Origin: Flavobacterium zhairuonense | GTDB taxonomy: Bacteria; Bacteroidota; Bacteroidia; Flavobacteriales; Flavobacteriaceae | Assembly: GCF_004352915.1 (NCBI RefSeq) | Contig: NZ_SJSY01000065.1 | Coordinates: 62,001-126,000 of the forward strand | DNA length: 64,000 bases | Direction of reading: 5' to 3' | In this document: positions 1 to 9,779 of the stretch, one piece after another | Position numbering within the stretch: the first letter of the stretch is position 1 | How the letters are laid out: every line of letters begins with the position of its first letter | Program-made: the position numbers and the translations under genes | The notes under the pieces: generated by a model | What the model was told of the DNA's origin: nothing | The model's input: only the letters and a program-made list of their open reading frames with translations | Database searches by the model: none

Positions 1-836
1 TTTCATTGGGCGATTATGTTCGAAAAGGACAAGTTTTGGCAGAAATAAAAAGCACCGAATTAAACAGCATGCAATCTGAAAGCAAATCGCTTCAATCACA
101 AATAAATGTGGCTCAACGCAATTTGCAAGCAGTGAAATCAATGTTTGAAGATGGAATTTCGTCTCAAAAAGATTTACTGCAAGCGCAAAGCGAACTCGAT
201 GTTTTAAAGTCTTCCCTTGAAAATGTAAGAGCCAATTTGGCAATGTTTAGCGCGAGCAACGAAAGATCTGTTTTTTTAATTAAAGCGCCGACTGAAGGTT
301 ATATCGTAGACAAAAACATAAGTCCGGGAATGCAGATTACAGACGGCAGTGAACCGCTTTTTACTATTTCTGACTTAAAAGAAATTTGGGTTTTGGTAAA
401 TGTGTATACCAGTAACTTAAAAAATGTATCCGAAAATATGCCTGTAGATGTAACAACTCCAGCCTATCCGGGAGAAGTTTTTAAAGGAAAAATAAAAATG
501 ATGGCCAAAGTTTTTGATGCCGATGAACATGTTTTGAAAGCCCGAATTGTAATGGAAAACAAAAACTTAAAACTAAAACCTGGAATGACCGCAGATATCA
601 CAATCGATAAAAGTCTGGGTGGCGAAATGCTGGAAGCTGTTCCTGCAAAAGCTGTGATTTTTGACAACAATCGCGATCATATTTTAATTTATAAAAACGA
701 TTGTACAATAGAAACAAGAGAAATTAATCCGGTTATTAAAAACAACAACTGGGTTTACTTTAAAGATGGAGTTAAAGAAGGCGAAATGGTGATTACCAAA
801 AATCAGCTTTTAATTCACGAACGATTAAAAAACTAA
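1..836 (+). CDS. Efflux RND transporter periplasmic adaptor subunit (HlyD/CzcB-like), 5'-truncated
   Basis: This is the membrane-fusion protein that joins an inner-membrane RND pump to an outer-membrane channel, here probably for metal cations. The reading frame is open to the left window edge, so the N-terminus (signal peptide, first beta-barrel strands) lies outside. Visible in order are a half-lipoyl motif (GDYVRKGQVLAEIKS), an alpha-helical hairpin rich in E, Q, K and L over about residues 15-85, the second lipoyl half (IKAPTEGYIVDKNISPGMQI), and a beta-barrel and membrane-proximal region with the family signature LKPGMTADITI. The pump gene follows after 33 bp, so the two are probably co-transcribed. 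The family is clear; the metal substrate is inferred only from the HME-type partner. Confidence 0.9.
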   Translation, partial: SLGDYVRKGQVLAEIKSTELNSMQSESKSLQSQINVAQRNLQAVKSMFEDGISSQKDLLQAQSELDVLKSSLENVRANLAMFSASNERSVFLIKAPTEGYIVDKNISPGMQITDGSEPLFTISDLKEIWVLVNVYTSNLKNVSENMPVDVTTPAYPGEVFKGKIKMMAKVFDADEHVLKARIVMENKNLKLKPGMTADITIDKSLGGEMLEAVPAKAVIFDNNRDHILIYKNDCTIETREINPVIKNNNWVYFKDGVKEGEMVITKNQLLIHERLKN

Positions 837-869
837 TTATCTGCCAAACAGATAAACACAATACAAGAC

Positions 870-3800
870 ATGAAAAAATTTGTACAAGGTTTAGTTGCTT
901 TCTCGCTAAAAAACTCCCTTATTGTTTTTTTCCTGACCGCAATATTACTAGTCGCCGGTATAGTGAGCTATATTCACACACCAATTGAAGCTTTTCCCGA
1001 CGTAACCAATACAAGGGCAAGAATTATTACACAATGGCCGGGAAGAAGTGCCGAAGAAGTTGAGAAATTTATCACGCTTCCTATTTCCAAACAAATGAAC
1101 ACGATTCCGAAAAAAGCCGAAGTACGTTCTATTTCGCTTTTCGGATTATCGGTTGTAACCGTATTATTTGATGATGGCGTAGAGGATTTTTATGCACAGC
1201 AATATGCCTCAAACCGTCTTAACGGACTGGATCTTCCAGAAGGAGCTGATGTAGAAATCGATCCGCCATCTGGAGCAACAGGAGAAATCTTTCGATATGT
1301 AATTAAAAGTGATCTTCCGATTAAAGAAATCAAAGCCATTCAAGATTGGGTTATTGAGAGAGAATTAATCGCCGTTCCCGGAGTTGCCGATGTGGTGAGT
1401 TTTGGTGGTGAAGAAAAAATGTTCGAAATCAAAATTAATCCAACACAGTTAGAAAATTACAACCTTTCGGCTTTAGACGTTTACGAAGCGGTTTCGAAAA
1501 GTAATATCAACGTAGGCGGAGATGTTATTCAGCGTGGCGATCAGGCTTACGTGGTTCGTGGTGTCGGTTTAATTAATAAAGTCGAAGATATTGGCAATAT
1601 TTTAATTGAAACCAAAGGCGGAGCTCCCGTTTTAGTAAAACACGTAGCCGAAGTTTCGATTTCGGCAAAACCACGATTGGGACAAGTTGGTTTGGACGGA
1701 AATGATGACGTTGTAGAAGGAATTGTAGTCATGCTTCGCGGAGAAAATCCTGGTGAAGTAATCAAAAAACTTAAAGAACGTTTAGCGGAACTTAACGAAA
1801 GAGTTTTACCTGATAATGTAAAAATTGTTCCGTTTATCGATCGTACCGAATTGGTCAATACCACTGTAAAAACCGTTACCAAAAATCTTGTTGAAGGTAT
1901 TTTACTGGTATCTTTAATTGTATTTATTTTCCTTTACAATTGGAGAACGTCTTTGATTGTGGCTTCTGTAATTCCGCTTTCTTTTTTGTTTGCCATTGTA
2001 ATGTTGAGAATTCAGGGATTGCCAGCGAATTTAATTTCGATGGGAGCTTTAGATTTTGGATTACTGCTCGAAGGAACGCTCGTTATTGTTGAACAGGTCT
2101 TTGTTTCGCTCGAAAAGAAAGCGCATAAAGTGGGAATGGAACGCTTTAATAGCATGAGTAAAATGGGATTGATCAAGAAAAGTGTCGGCAGTGTAGCGAC
2201 TTATATTTTCTTTGCCTTAATCATTTTGATTGTAGCCTTGATGCCTATTTTCTCATTCACGAAAGTAGAAGGAAAAATGTTCTCGCCTCTTGCCTTTACG
2301 CTAAGTTATGCACTTTTAGGATCGTTACTTTTGTCACTTACGTACGTGCCTGCGATGTGTAAAGTCATGTTGACCAAAAACATTGTCGAGAAAGAAAATA
2401 TGATTTCTCGTTTTTTTAGAGAAAACCTTTTTAAACTGTTTCAATGGAGTACCAAACATCGTAAAGCTACTTTTTATGCGTTTTTAGCTTTATTAACGAT
2501 TTGTTGTGCGAGGTTTGCTTTTTACGGATCAGAATTTATTCCGAAACTGAATGAAGGTGCAATTTATGTAAGAGCAACACTGCCAAATAGTATCAATCTT
2601 GACGAATCGGTTAGATTGACGAAGGAAATGAAAACCAAGATTAGAAAATTTGAAGAAGTAAAATTCGTGCTTTCTCAAACTGGAAGGCCGAACGACGGAA
2701 CAGATCCAACGGGATTTTTCAATATCGAATTTCATATCGAATTAAAGCATAAAGACGAATGGAAACATGATATCAGCAAAGAAGAATTAATTGCCGAGAT
2801 CAAAAAAGTGCTTGATGTATATCCCGGAATTGCCTTTGGTTTCAGTCAGCCCATTCAGGATAATGTGGAGGAGTACGTAGCCGGAGTAAAAAGTCCGCTG
2901 GCGATCAAGATTTTTGGAAGCGATCTTTTTCAATTAGAAGAAATGGCTGCAAAAGTCGCTAATTCCATCAAAGACGTAAAAGGAATTGAAGATATCAATG
3001 TCTATAAAAACATTGGATTGCCGAATTAAGAATTCAGCTTAATGACGAAAAAATGGCGCGTTATGCTGTTACTACTGCCGATGCACAAGCCGTAATCAGA
3101 ATGACAATTGGCGGACAAGCAGCAACCAAATTTTATGATGATGAAAAAATATTTGATATCACGCTTCGTTTTGAAAAAGAATATCGTGATTCGAAAGAAA
3201 AAATTGAAGGTATTCTAATTCCAAACCTAAATGGCAAAAAAGTGCCGTTAAAAGAAATCGCAACGGTAGATTACAAAACAGGTCCAACCTTTATTTACCG
3301 TGAAGGAAACAGCCGTTATATTGCTGTAGGATTTAGTATTGAAGGACGAGATTTGGGAAGTACAATTGATGAAGCGCAGAAAAAAGTAGCTGCCGAAGTA
3401 AAACTTCCTAAAGAAAACGTGATGAAATGGGCGGGAGAATTTGAAAGTAAAGAAAGAGCAACAAAACAATTAGCGATGATTATTCCCGTGGTTTTGGTAC
3501 TAATTTTATGTCTGTTGTATTTCAACTTTGGCAATTTCAAAGACACTTTGATTGCTGTAACTGCAATGCCTTATGCTTTTATCGGCGGATTCCTGTCGCT
3601 TTGGGTAACGGGAACTGTATTTGGAATTTCGGCGGGAATTGGGTTTATTATTCTCTTTGGAGTGAGCGCGATTGACAGTATTGTCCTCATTGGAATGATT
3701 CGAGAAAATATGCGTAACGGAATGCAATTAAAAGACGCTATTTCGCACGGAATTCATAGTAGAATTCGTCCTATTGTTATGATTGCCCTTATGGGATCTT

Positions 3801-3973
3801 TAGGATTGCTTCCTGCTGCTTTATCGACTGGAATGGGTTCTGAGGTGCAAAAACCATTAGCTATTATGATTGTGGGCGGTTTAATAACGTGTATGATTTT
3901 ATCGCTTACCGTTCTACCACAAGTATTCTATTGGTTTTACCATAAAAAAGATCCAGACAACACAGAATCTTAA
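870..3973 (+). pseudogene. CusA/CzcA-family heavy-metal RND efflux pump, frameshifted
   Basis: This is an inner-membrane proton/metal antiporter of the HME-RND family. Frame 1 (870-3029) codes 719 residues and stops at TAA 3027-3029. The rest of the protein continues in another frame to 3973 (an internal ATG at 3053 opens that part). Restoring one G after CCG at 3021-3023 would read P-E-L-R-I-Q-L-N-D-E-K straight into the second part and give about 1035 residues, the normal family length. Seen are the N-terminal TM helix, porter domains, the TM4 signature DFGLLLEGTLVIVE with acidic residues typical of metal pumps, and the C-terminal TM bundle (GISAGIGFIILFGVSAIDSIVL). The break lies in the second periplasmic porter domain, so neither half should form a pump. 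A sequencing error cannot be excluded, since the lost base is one of a GG pair. Confidence 0.88.
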
Positions 3974-3994
3974 TCTTAACTTTTATATAAATTA

Positions 3995-4033
3995 AAAAGC
4001 ACCTTTAGACCTTTGGTTTAAAGGTGCTTTTAT
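3995..4033 (+). terminator. Rho-independent terminator after the RND efflux genes
   Basis: A 13-bp stem (AAAAGCACCTTTA, 3995-4007, with TAAAGGTGCTTTT, 4019-4031) sits 20 bp after the pump stop codon and ends in a short T-run. The A-run on the left could let it work on both strands. Confidence 0.75.
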
Positions 4034-4171
4034 TGAAATATAACGAATCGCAAAAATACCGTATTATAATATAATTAAAACTTTTACGGGTAAAATATCT
4101 CGATAACATACTTTCAAAACACTAATTAAATGATCTAAAAACAATTGTATTCTTTTTTAAATTTTCTTTTT

Positions 4172-4600
4172 ATGAAACAGAAAACTGAACATCAAAAAAT
4201 TGACGAAATATCAGAAATAGAGTTACTGCATCATGTCAAACTTAGTATAAATCCTAAATTTCAGGATTGGGTTTTGTTTAAAAACGGAACGTACATTATT
4301 TTTGAACATGCAGATGAAATTTCCAATTTACAAAGCAAAGCCCTAAAACTGATAAAAGAATTTGGTCCCGTTTATACAGAACGATCCGAAGATTTTGATG
4401 TCACCGATTTAAAAAATACAGAAGGCTGGATTGTTTCTGGACATGGCTATGGAATATACACTTATGTAAGTTCTCAGGAAATGAAATCTAAAAAGCCAAA
4501 TACCGCAACAATTGGTTTATTAGGTCGCGGAAAAAGAGATTTGGACGGCCGCAATCCAGTTATTGTTCATGTAAATAGAAAAACAAAAAAATCTCAATGA
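4172..4600 (+). CDS. Conserved hypothetical protein, 142 aa
   Basis: I do not recognise a family. The frame is open from a TTG at 4145, but ATG 4172 (MKQKTEHQKIDEIS) is the more natural start because the upstream part would add only a short hydrophobic stretch. The protein is soluble and mixed alpha/beta, with no signal peptide or TM helix. It has a middle segment PKFQDWVLFKNGTYIIFEHAD and a glycine-rich end (GWIVSGHGYGIYTYV, then IGLLGRGKRDLDGRNP) before a lysine-rich tail. It stands alone between two terminators, so the neighbours do not suggest a role. Confidence 0.7.
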   Translation: MKQKTEHQKIDEISEIELLHHVKLSINPKFQDWVLFKNGTYIIFEHADEISNLQSKALKLIKEFGPVYTERSEDFDVTDLKNTEGWIVSGHGYGIYTYVSSQEMKSKKPNTATIGLLGRGKRDLDGRNPVIVHVNRKTKKSQ

Positions 4601-4647
4601 AGAAAAAGAAACTAAGGAAGATAATTTCATCAACGAGCAATTTTAAA

Positions 4648-4679
4648 CAAAAAAAAAGCATAAAATTTAAATTTTATGC
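4648..4679 (-). terminator. Terminator of the minus-strand gene set 4706-9697
   Basis: A perfect 22-bp palindrome at 4658-4679 (GCATAAAATTT and its complement) is followed on the minus strand by a run of ten T. It lies 27 bp beyond the stop codon of the 4706-5188 gene. Confidence 0.75.
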
Positions 4680-4705
4680 CTTTCAAATATTCTTATAAAT
4701 TTCTC

Positions 4706-5188
4706 TTAGAAAAATCTGCTATGCCAGCTATCGGCAGCAGGAACTTCCCAAGATTCATTAAATTCTTCTATATTATTTACAAGATTATTAAACACAATCG
4801 TATTCTCAGAAACCGATTTATCTTTAACCATCTTTTTAAAATCAATTAGAGGTTTATGAGCGATATGTTCACCCAATTTAAAAGTAACATTCATTTTGTC
4901 AAGCAAATCAACGTCGTATTTTTTTTCTAAGCTTTGAATAAATTCAACTGAACTATCAATAGAACAGCCCGTTGCTGCCTGCACATCTTGATTCACCGCC
5001 AATATAATAAAACGGTTGTATTTCAGCAAAAACGAAGCCTCAAGACTTGTTCCGTGCGCCGCCCATTGCTCCACAAAAGCTTTTAAATCAGTTTCAATTT
5101 CAGAAAACTCTTCCTCAGAAAATTTTCTGTTCGATTGGTAAATCCAAACTCTAGATTCACCAGGTAAATTTTCAAAAGGTATATACAT
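4706..5188 (-). CDS. Conserved small flavobacterial protein (often labelled 'ABC transporter ATPase')
   Basis: The 160-residue protein begins MYIPFENLPGESRVWIYQSNR and carries the run VEQWAAHGTSLEASFLLKYNRFIILAVNQ. Relatives in Flavobacteriia are, as I recall, annotated 'ABC transporter ATPase', but I see no Walker A, Walker B or ABC signature, so that label is not supported. The WxAHG followed by a conserved tyrosine-rich strand and a small central Cys-Ser region suggest a soluble fold of unknown function. It is the last gene of a minus-strand run that includes two Fe-S redox proteins, and may belong with them. Confidence 0.75.
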   Translation of the reverse strand: MYIPFENLPGESRVWIYQSNRKFSEEEFSEIETDLKAFVEQWAAHGTSLEASFLLKYNRFIILAVNQDVQAATGCSIDSSVEFIQSLEKKYDVDLLDKMNVTFKLGEHIAHKPLIDFKKMVKDKSVSENTIVFNNLVNNIEEFNESWEVPAADSWHSRFF

Positions 5189-5283
5189 TTTAATTTTAGA
5201 TTTTAGATTGTTGATTTTAGATTTCTTGATTTCTTTCAGATTAAAAAACTTAGCATCTTAGAATCTTAGCAACTCAGAATCTT
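5189..5283. repeat. AT-rich degenerate tandem repeat between two minus-strand genes
   Basis: Short units related to TTTTAGATT (5192-5223) and TTAGCATC/TTAGAATC (about 5251-5283) repeat imperfectly. No coding or stable secondary structure is evident. Similar low-complexity tracts occur in other intergenic gaps of this window. Confidence 0.5.
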
Positions 5284-6075
5284 TTATAAATCTTGTGCAT
5301 TTGCAATTAACTCGGCAACGTCCATAACTTTTACCTCACCCTCTTTATGTGCATGTTTAATCCCATCTGTCAACATGGTATTACAGAAAGGACAACCTGC
5401 CGCAATAATATCTGGTTTAGTTTCTAGAGCATCTTCTGTACGTAAAACGTTCACTTCTTTATTTCCAGGTTCAGCATCTTTAAACATTTGTGCTCCTCCA
5501 GCTCCACAGCATAATCCATTCGCTTTAGAACGCTTCATTTCAACTAATTCAACATCTAATTTTTGAATTAAATCTCTTGGCGCTTCGTAAACTTTATTCG
5601 CTCTTCCTAAATAACAAGGATCGTGAAACGTGATTTTCTTTCCTTTAAACTGTCCGCCTTCAACAGTCAATCTTCCTTCATCAATTAATGACTTTAAAAA
5701 TTCAGTATGATGAATAACTTCATAGTTTCCTCCTAATTCAGGATATTCATTTTTTAAAGTATTAAAACAATGCGGACAAGCCGTAACAATCTTTTTTGCT
5801 TCATAAGCATTTAAAACCTCGATATTCATCATGGCCTGCATTTGGAACAAAAATTCATTTCCGGCACGTTTCGCAGGATCTCCGGTACAACTCTCTTCAG
5901 TACCTAAAACTGCAAATGAAACATTCGTACGATTTAAAATACGCACAAATGCTTTAGTAATTTTTTTTGCTCTATCATCAAAACTTCCCGCGCAACCTAC
6001 CCAAAATAAAACTTCTGGCTGTGTTCCTTGGGCTAGCATTTCAGCCATTGTTGGCACTACTAAACTTTCTGACAT
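5284..6075 (-). CDS. (Fe-S)-binding protein with two CCG (cysteine-rich) domains, HdrB/GlpC/LutA-like
   Basis: A soluble redox protein of 263 residues. It carries two CCG-type motifs that bind the unusual clusters found in heterodisulfide-reductase subunit B: ACPHCFNTLKNEYPELGG at about residues 99-117 and LCCGAGGAQMF at about 189-199, with CPFCNTML at about 229. The N-terminal FWVGCAGSFDDRAKK is the first cluster's leading Cys. The next gene upstream (6210-7547) codes a membrane HdrE/HdrD-like partner with two [4Fe-4S] ferredoxin motifs. Together they resemble a quinone- or thiol-linked electron transfer complex. The electron donor is unknown. Confidence 0.88.
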   Translation of the reverse strand: MSESLVVPTMAEMLAQGTQPEVLFWVGCAGSFDDRAKKITKAFVRILNRTNVSFAVLGTEESCTGDPAKRAGNEFLFQMQAMMNIEVLNAYEAKKIVTACPHCFNTLKNEYPELGGNYEVIHHTEFLKSLIDEGRLTVEGGQFKGKKITFHDPCYLGRANKVYEAPRDLIQKLDVELVEMKRSKANGLCCGAGGAQMFKDAEPGNKEVNVLRTEDALETKPDIIAAGCPFCNTMLTDGIKHAHKEGEVKVMDVAELIANAQDL

Positions 6076-6209
6076 CTTCTTTTGTTGTTAAATCGGTTAA
6101 TCGTTTATTTGGTTAATCGCTCTCTATCTTAACCTTACTAAAAACCTTAATATTTTTTATTTATAATCGATTAAACGGTTAAAACAATTAACCGTGTAAA
6201 CAATAAATC
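6076..6209. repeat. Imperfect inverted repeat built of GGTTAATCG units
   Basis: Left part (about 6090-6120) holds AAATCGGTTAATCG and TTTGGTTAATCG. Right part (about 6168-6200) holds ATCGATTAAACGGTTAA and ACAATTAACCGTGTAAAC. The arms can pair imperfectly across about 110 bp, lying between the two Fe-S protein genes. It is another member of the palindromic intergenic sequences in this window. Confidence 0.5.
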
Positions 6210-7547
6210 TTAATTTTCGTTTTTCCAATTCAATCGGTCTTGCTGGCTGTACTGCCAAGGCGCACCGTTGTTTTCAATATTAGTCATCATTGCATTTAGC
6301 GACATTGGTGCCGCACTTTGTTCCATAACTAAATAACGACGCATATCCATAATGATAGAAAGCGGACTAATATTTACTGGACATTCCTCAACACAGGCAT
6401 TACATGATGTACAAGCCCATAATTCTTCTGGAGTGATATAATCGTTTAAAAGTGATTTGTTGTCTGGAACAAAAACACCTTTATTGGCATCAATATTTTT
6501 CCCAACTTCTGTCAAACGATCTCTTGTATCCATCATAATTTTACGAGGAGACAATTTTTTTCCTGTTTGATTTGCTGGACAAGATGAAGTACATCTTCCA
6601 CATTCGGTACACGTATATGCGTTCAAAAGTTGCACCCAATTTAAATCCTGAACATCGCTGGCTCCAAATTTAGCCGGAGCAGCATTTTCATCAACGGGAG
6701 CCGCCGCAAACGGATCAGCATTTGGATCCATCATCAACTTCACTTCTTTGGTAACCGATTCTAAATTATCAAACTGGCCTTCTGGTTTCAAGTTTGCAAA
6801 ATACGTATTTGGGAAAGCTAAAAGAATATGCAAATGTTTTGAAAAGTATAGATAGTTCATAAAAACCAAAATACCTACAATGTGAAGCCACCAAAACACT
6901 TCGAACAACAATCCAACCAATTCGTTTGATGTACCATTAAAAATTGGTGCAATAAACTGACTGATAGGATAACTTCCTGCTTTATGAAAATGAGAATATC
7001 CGCCAGGAACATTCTGCAAATGCAAATCTGATGCATTCATCAATAAAAACAGAATCATTAAAACTGTTTCAAAGTACAAAATGTAATTCGCATCGCTCTT
7101 TGGAAAACCAGTTAGATCTTTGCTAACAAAACGTTTTAAACGAATCACATTTCTTCTGATCCAAAAAGTTACAACTGCAACAATAACAAGTATTGCCAAA
7201 ATTTCAAATGAAGCAATCAAAACATCATAAACCACTCCTAAATAAGGAGCAAAAATTCTATGTGTTCCAAAAAGCCCGTCAATGATAATTTCAAGCAATT
7301 CGATATTAATAATTACGAAACCAACATATACAAAAATATGAAGTATTCCGGCAACAGGGCGTCTCACCATTTTTGATTGCCCAAGAGCAATCAGTGCCAT
7401 GTTTTTCCAACGAGCTTTAGGATTATCTTTTCTATCTACGTCAACTCCTAAATTAATGTTTCGGATGATTTTTTTTACGCTCGCTGTAAAAAAACCAAAA
7501 CCTACTACAAGAAGTATGGCGAATAAAATATTATCTAAATAACTCAT
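6210..7547 (-). CDS. Membrane Fe-S oxidoreductase, HdrE/NarI-like b-type cytochrome domain plus two [4Fe-4S] motifs
   Basis: 445 residues. The N-terminal 250 residues hold about five or six TM helices with histidines placed as in NarI/DsrM-type haem b subunits (for example GILHIFVYVGF and FWWLHIVGILVF). The C-terminal part carries two ferredoxin motifs, CTECGRCTSSCP (about residues 314-325) and CTSCNACVEECP (about 380-391). This is the HdrE-HdrD fusion layout, which passes electrons between the quinone pool and a soluble CCG-domain partner, here the gene at 5284-6075. It starts 6 bp after the stop of the MCE gene, so they are one transcript. Substrate unknown. Confidence 0.88.
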   Translation of the reverse strand: MSYLDNILFAILLVVGFGFFTASVKKIIRNINLGVDVDRKDNPKARWKNMALIALGQSKMVRRPVAGILHIFVYVGFVIINIELLEIIIDGLFGTHRIFAPYLGVVYDVLIASFEILAILVIVAVVTFWIRRNVIRLKRFVSKDLTGFPKSDANYILYFETVLMILFLLMNASDLHLQNVPGGYSHFHKAGSYPISQFIAPIFNGTSNELVGLLFEVFWWLHIVGILVFMNYLYFSKHLHILLAFPNTYFANLKPEGQFDNLESVTKEVKLMMDPNADPFAAAPVDENAAPAKFGASDVQDLNWVQLLNAYTCTECGRCTSSCPANQTGKKLSPRKIMMDTRDRLTEVGKNIDANKGVFVPDNKSLLNDYITPEELWACTSCNACVEECPVNISPLSIIMDMRRYLVMEQSAAPMSLNAMMTNIENNGAPWQYSQQDRLNWKNEN

Positions 7548-7553
7548 TTATGA

Positions 7554-8519
7554 TTATTTTTTAGTAGTTGAATTAGCGTCTTCAGTTGGTGCTACGTATG
7601 GTTTGTTTTTCTTTCCAAAAAGCGAAACATTCACGTAACGAGTTGGGTATAAACGAACATCTTGCAATAATAACTCAAGCTCTTTTGAAGTTTTCGCCAA
7701 ATTATTATACAAAGCATCATCATTCAATATTTTTCCTGCAGTTCCTTTTCCAGAATTCAAATTCGCCATCAAGACATCAACTTTAGCCAAAGTCTGATTC
7801 AAATTGCGGACTGTTTTTCCTAAATCAGCTTTGTTTAAAGAATCTGAAATTTTGCTGAAATTACCTGACATTTTATTCAAGTTTGTCACAACTCCGTTAA
7901 TTTGACCTTTATTAGTATCCAAAATAGAGTTAAGACTTCCACCGGCTTTATGAAACTGCTCCATTGTCTTACTTAATTCAGCAATAGTTTTCTTTAAATT
8001 TTCCTGTGTATTTTTATCTAAAGTATTGTTTAATCCAGTAACCAGATTATCAATATTCACAAGCATTTTATCTAATTTGGCTTGAATTGGCTCAAGTTTT
8101 CCTCCCAAAGACTCTGTTAGGCCAAGCTCGACAGTTCCGCTCAATGTTTGACCTTCTTCTGCTGGATCTTTATCTGCAAGATTTGGTACAATTTTAATTT
8201 GTTTTCCTCCAATTAAACTTGGAGAATACAAAGCAGCTGTACTTGTTTTTGAAATTGGAAAATCTGTTTTAAGTTGAAGTTCAACTAATAATTTTCCTGT
8301 TGTTTCATTGATTGTAATTTTATTTACTTTACCAATTGCAAGTCCGTTTATGGTAACTGGTGCTGACGGTGCCAAATCCTCAACATTATCATACTCAACA
8401 AATAATGTTTTATAATTGGTAAAAAGGTCTCTTCCTTTCAAAAAACTGTAGCCCCAAATAAATAATAAAATTGCCCCGATGACTAGAATAGCCGTTTTAA
8501 TTTCTCTTGTTAGTTTCAA
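7554..8519 (-). CDS. MlaD family (MCE domain) protein
   Basis: A lipid-transfer type periplasmic protein anchored by one N-terminal TM helix (AILVIGAILLFIWGYSFL, residues 10-27). The MCE domain follows at about 37-115 (YDNVEDLAPSAPVTINGLAIGKV). After it come long amphipathic helices rich in leucine, asparagine and lysine (about 145-290), the usual MCE tail. Length (321 aa) fits single-MCE bacteroidotal proteins. It lies between the amidase and the Fe-S oxidoreductase genes, all on the minus strand. No MlaE/MlaF permease or ATPase genes are nearby, so the transport partners must be elsewhere. Confidence 0.9.
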   Translation of the reverse strand: MKLTREIKTAILVIGAILLFIWGYSFLKGRDLFTNYKTLFVEYDNVEDLAPSAPVTINGLAIGKVNKITINETTGKLLVELQLKTDFPISKTSTAALYSPSLIGGKQIKIVPNLADKDPAEEGQTLSGTVELGLTESLGGKLEPIQAKLDKMLVNIDNLVTGLNNTLDKNTQENLKKTIAELSKTMEQFHKAGGSLNSILDTNKGQINGVVTNLNKMSGNFSKISDSLNKADLGKTVRNLNQTLAKVDVLMANLNSGKGTAGKILNDDALYNNLAKTSKELELLLQDVRLYPTRYVNVSLFGKKNKPYVAPTEDANSTTKK

Positions 8520-8569
8520 AATTCTAAGTGTTTGTACAAAATTAATATAAATATTCGAACTTGTGGCTA

Positions 8570-9697
8570 TTATTTAGTAGCGTCTTGAATACTGATTTTT
8601 TCTCCATCTTTAGTTGCAGTCAAAAATGCTGCTCCATAACCTTTACTCTTAGCCTCTTGCAAATATTTCTTTGCAGCTTCGTAATCAGATGTTTCTTGAT
8701 AGAAATATTTGTAAATATTATTTTCATAAAGCATCGTTACATTTTTCAAGCCTTTAAAATTCTTAGGCTCTAATGGGGTCTTTTTTATACTAGCAATAAG
8801 CTGTACTTTGTAAAAAGTTCCCTTAACTGCGCTTTTAGCTGCCGCTGAAGGCTCTGCTGGTTTAGTTTTTTTTGGCGTCGAAGTATCTTTTGCTGGCCTA
8901 ACATCTGACATTTCAGGAACTCCTGAACCAAAATACTCGCTCTTATAACTTAAGATTGCTTCAGCAATTGCTTTTGCAATATCATTTTGTCCTTCCTCAG
9001 AATTCAAGATATTTCCTTCTGTAGGATTAGAAACAAAACCTGTTTCAACTAAAACTCTAGGCATATACGCTTTATGAAGTACCATAAATGGCGCTTGTTT
9101 TACACCACCTTGTCTTATTTTTTTTCCAAGTCGGTCAAAATTATCTTCAATTTTTGTTGCCAATGAAATGCTGTTATCCAAATATTCTTCCTGCATTAAA
9201 GTCATTCCGATCATAGATTCTGGTGAGTTTGGATCGTAACCTTCATATTTACGTTTATAATCTTTCTCTAATGTAATTACCGAGTTCTCTTTTTTCGCTG
9301 CTTCAAGGTTGGATGCCACTTTACTCAAACCCATTACATAAGTTTCTGTTCCGTCAGCTGCAGTATTTTTGTTTGCATTACAGTGAATTGAGACAAAAAT
9401 ATTCGAATTTGCTCTGTTTGCGATATTAGCTCTTTCAACCAAATCAATAAAAACGTCCGTTTTACGCGTATAAATCACATCAACATTTGGGCTTGCTTCT
9501 AAAATTTTCCCAACTTTAAGTACAATCGCCAAAGCAATATTTTTTTCAATTCGGCCACTGTAAACAGCTCCAAAATCATGATCACCGTGCCCGGCATCAA
9601 GTGTTACTTTAAAAACATTTGCCTGACTGTAAGCACAAAACGAAATTATAGTTAGAAAAAAACTAAATAATAGCCTAGTTTTGTTAAATATATTCAT
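8570..9697 (-). CDS. N-acetylmuramoyl-L-alanine amidase (Amidase_3)
   Basis: Zinc amidase that cleaves the stem peptide from MurNAc in peptidoglycan, for cell separation. ATG at 9695-9697 gives MNIFNKTRLLFSFFLTIISFCAYSQ, a clean signal peptide; an upstream TTG at 9763 would spoil it. Catalytic residues appear in LDAGHGDHDFGA (zinc His), IEKNIALAI (Glu), VSIHCNAN (His) and LVETGFVSN (Glu). A C-terminal domain of about 80 residues (GTFYKVQLIASI onward) looks like a SPOR-type peptidoglycan-binding module. It is divergent from lptD, with 82 bp between the two starts. Confidence 0.93.
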   Translation of the reverse strand: MNIFNKTRLLFSFFLTIISFCAYSQANVFKVTLDAGHGDHDFGAVYSGRIEKNIALAIVLKVGKILEASPNVDVIYTRKTDVFIDLVERANIANRANSNIFVSIHCNANKNTAADGTETYVMGLSKVASNLEAAKKENSVITLEKDYKRKYEGYDPNSPESMIGMTLMQEEYLDNSISLATKIEDNFDRLGKKIRQGGVKQAPFMVLHKAYMPRVLVETGFVSNPTEGNILNSEEGQNDIAKAIAEAILSYKSEYFGSGVPEMSDVRPAKDTSTPKKTKPAEPSAAAKSAVKGTFYKVQLIASIKKTPLEPKNFKGLKNVTMLYENNIYKYFYQETSDYEAAKKYLQEAKSKGYGAAFLTATKDGEKISIQDATK

Positions 9698-9779
9698 AAA
9701 TCTAAAAGTTAATTTTAATAATATGCAACTGTTATAATTTTCGCAATTGATTATTTTTGCCAAAAAATTATATGTAGTT

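Noticed and set aside
4706-5188. ABC transporter ATPase function
   Set aside because: No Walker A, Walker B or signature motif is present; the name seems to be inherited annotation.
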